NCBI GenBank assembly: GCA_963920765.1
Contig: OY987245.1
Span: 11,486,727-11,550,726 of the forward strand
Reading direction: 5' to 3'
DNA length: 64,000 nt
Source of the DNA: Ulota crispa
Lineage: Eukaryota; Streptophyta; Bryopsida; Orthotrichales; Orthotrichaceae
Both the position numbers and the translations under genes were made by a program. Below the pieces are notes generated by a model. That model saw only the letters and a list, made by a program, of their open reading frames with translations, searched no databases and had not been told where the DNA came from. Numbering within the stretch: position 1 is the stretch's first letter; each line of letters begins with the position of its first letter. This document shows, piece after piece, positions 61,899 through 64,000 of the stretch.

Positions 61899-62360
61899 GG
61901 GATTAATATCCTTCACTACACCAATCTCCCAAATAGAAGCATTGTTGTTTAACAAATTGGTTGCTCTAAAAAATTTCTTTCCTCAAATTCTTATCATCTA
62001 TGTATCACTCAATATCTCTCAAGTTTATTACTGTAATGTTAACCATTTTGATCATTTTTAGGACCCAAATGCAAAAAATACCTTATCAAGACATCAAAAA
62101 ATGACAACATTAATAATGTAGAAACAAATTAATTAGCAATTCAAATTACAACATGCAGAAGACCACCGTGCATATACTTTTGTTGGTCTTTCATCGTTCT
62201 TTTTTTGTTTTTGTTAAATCATTCAACAATTGGTTCATTGTGCTTGAGGTTGAAAATATTTATCTGGTAATTTGACCAACATCATCTTTCAATCTAGCCA
62301 CACCCTTACAAGGAATCTTGTGCTTAAAAAATCACATCATACTTCTTCCTTCAACTCTAT
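61899..62360. other. AT-rich gene-free stretch
   Basis: No gene or element recognised. Confidence 0.4.
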
Positions 62361-62670
62361 CTCAATCATTTTGATGTTTTTGGACTCTAATGTAGTCAAT
62401 TTAGCCCTTTTAAGGCTAATATTTGTTCACTTAACTGTTTCTCAATCATCTTGATGTTTTTTACTGTAATGTAATGAATGTAGTCCTTTACGGGCTGATT
62501 TTTATTCATTTAGCTCAATTTCAATCATCTTGATGTTATTGGATTCTAATGTAATAGATATGGTTATTTAATGGCTAATTTTTGTTCTTGTAATTTAATC
62601 TCATCATCTTGATGTCTTTAGATTATAATTTTGCCAATTTTATCGTTTAAGGGATATTTTTGTTGCTATC
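62361..62670. repeat. 80-bp tandem repeat, about four diverged copies
   Basis: Units start near 62361, 62441, 62520 and 62600 with (c)tcaatcatcttgatgtt. Each continues with a variable ctaatgta block, a tttaaggct-like block and ttgttca. The copies have diverged by substitutions and small indels. Confidence 0.85.
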
Positions 62671-64000
62671 ACTCTTTTTTAATTGTATCACGGGACGTGG
62701 TGTCAAGGATTAATTTGTTGTTAATTTACGGGTGTAGGGACATGCTTCCGACATGCAACATTTATCCAACAAATGGATTTCATTCATTAGAATTGTTTGT
62801 ATGCATGTATTGGCACATAAGTATTCAATTTGATTTTAAATCAAGCTTTGTAAATGAGTTTGAGAGTGTTAGAGATTGTCTTTGTTTGTAATTGATGATT
62901 TATCATTAGTAAAGATTCATTATTTACTATCTACTTGCACTTGTTAATTCATCCTTTGTGGAATGCAAGACGTTTGACTATTTGTGAGTTAAAACCTAAT
63001 CTTTACGGCTGTACTGTACGTATTGGAATATCAGGTTGTTTTTCATTTATTTGAAGGATTGAGACTTTCGATCTATTATGTTTATCAATATTTCTTCACA
63101 TGACAGTTGTTTAAGTATAGTAACATGTGTCTAGTCAAGGAGGGTGGATTTGACATAAGGTAGATATCTTATTGGTTTCTCTTTATGATAATCGGCACTC
63201 GGAACTACACATCTCTCTTTGTGTATGTTTGGGGGTCGCATCTCTTGAGTCTCTAGTTATTAATTGTTGAGGCCTAGTTAGATAGGTACCTTCTTAGTTT
63301 TTCTTGGTGTCACTCTCACCAAGTTTCAGAAATTGTTTGCTTCTATAAACAATAAATTATGTAACATTTTATGTTATTTTTGAAAAGAAAATATAAATAC
63401 ATTTTCTCTCAACAGATGGTGATCAATGTTAGTTCGTGACAACTTTTACTTTCACTGAGACAAATTTTAGATTCCAATTTAAGTCAATCTTTAGAATTCT
63501 TTGAGTATGAAAGCATGTTTGAGAACGTGGAAGTTTGTCTTATATGTATCTATTTCATCATTTCTCTCTAGTTATATAGCTTTAAATCATTTTAACTATA
63601 GTTCCTTTGGTTCTGTTGTGTGATTTACAATTTATAGGTTTTTATTTTAGCTTCTAGATCTAGTTTTACGGCTATCTACTAAGATAGAATCAACCTTTCT
63701 TTATAGCTAGTCTAACTACTAATGCAAATTTTAGAATATTTTGCATTAACTTGTGGACGGCGTTCTATTTTTACTATTTGGATTTCTAGGATCCACCCTA
63801 TCCAAGTAAATGCTACCATGTCTTTTTAAAGCATAACCTCAATATGCTTTGCTTGTTGCATGTTGTCACTCTATTTGTTCACATTGCTCTTTACTTTGAA
63901 ATTGTAATAATCTATTATTTGCTGATTAGCTAATATTGGCAGCTTTGATCTTGGTTCTTGCGGCTTGATCATCCACTCTTCACGTTGCTTCAAGTTTATG
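62671..64000. other. AT-rich gene-free stretch
   Basis: No gene, RNA or element ends could be supported to the end of the window. Confidence 0.4.

Overview
The window reads as nuclear DNA of a land plant. It carries GT-AG multi-exon genes for plastid proteins (a WCRKC thioredoxin-like protein, a thylakoid TerC protein, a lumenal PsbP-domain protein) and a plant-type Myb/SANT transcription factor, set in AT-rich DNA packed with short transposons. Compact genes and an intronless ubiquitin-like/RING gene hint at a bryophyte or other non-flowering lineage, but nothing seen here fixes the species. There is no bacterial, organellar or CRISPR signal.

I support five protein genes, with exon phases checked by hand: (1) WCRKC thioredoxin, + strand, 5817-7688, five exons; (2) a protein with two ubiquitin-like domains, a Cys-rich module and a RING-H2 finger, - strand, 8942-10189, one exon; (3) TerC, + strand, 21665-27778, fourteen exons (the first two tentative); (4) Myb/SANT-like (trihelix-type) factor, - strand, 41930-44544, five exons; (5) PPD6-like PsbP-domain protein, - strand, 52289-56601, three exons. 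Three of the five act in the plastid. They are unlinked transcription units, not an operon, and I see no sign that they form a joint system.

Between the genes the DNA is largely nested non-autonomous elements. The main families are: elements bounded by TTAA with CCC...GGG ends, which looks like a piggyBac-type signature (at least 14 copies or candidates); at least four families sharing AGGTAG/CTACCT ends flanked by TA (8 copies); a family with ACACTAAATATTGC ends found as head-to-tail dimers; a family leaving a TAG duplication (2 copies with empty sites to compare); pogo/Emigrant-like and Stowaway-like elements; several long foldback elements; and a hAT remnant with a broken transposase end. 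Tandem repeats of 10, 27, 32, about 80, about 96 and about 180 bp also occur. The densest nests are at 3001-4875, 11598-20259, 39442-41295 and 55796-61898.

The best candidate for something little described is the TTAA/CCC element superfamily. One insertion sits precisely in a TTAA of another repeat whose uninterrupted copies are also present in the window. A near-contiguous run of such elements fills 14.1-20.0 kb, with neighbours sharing TTAA junctions.
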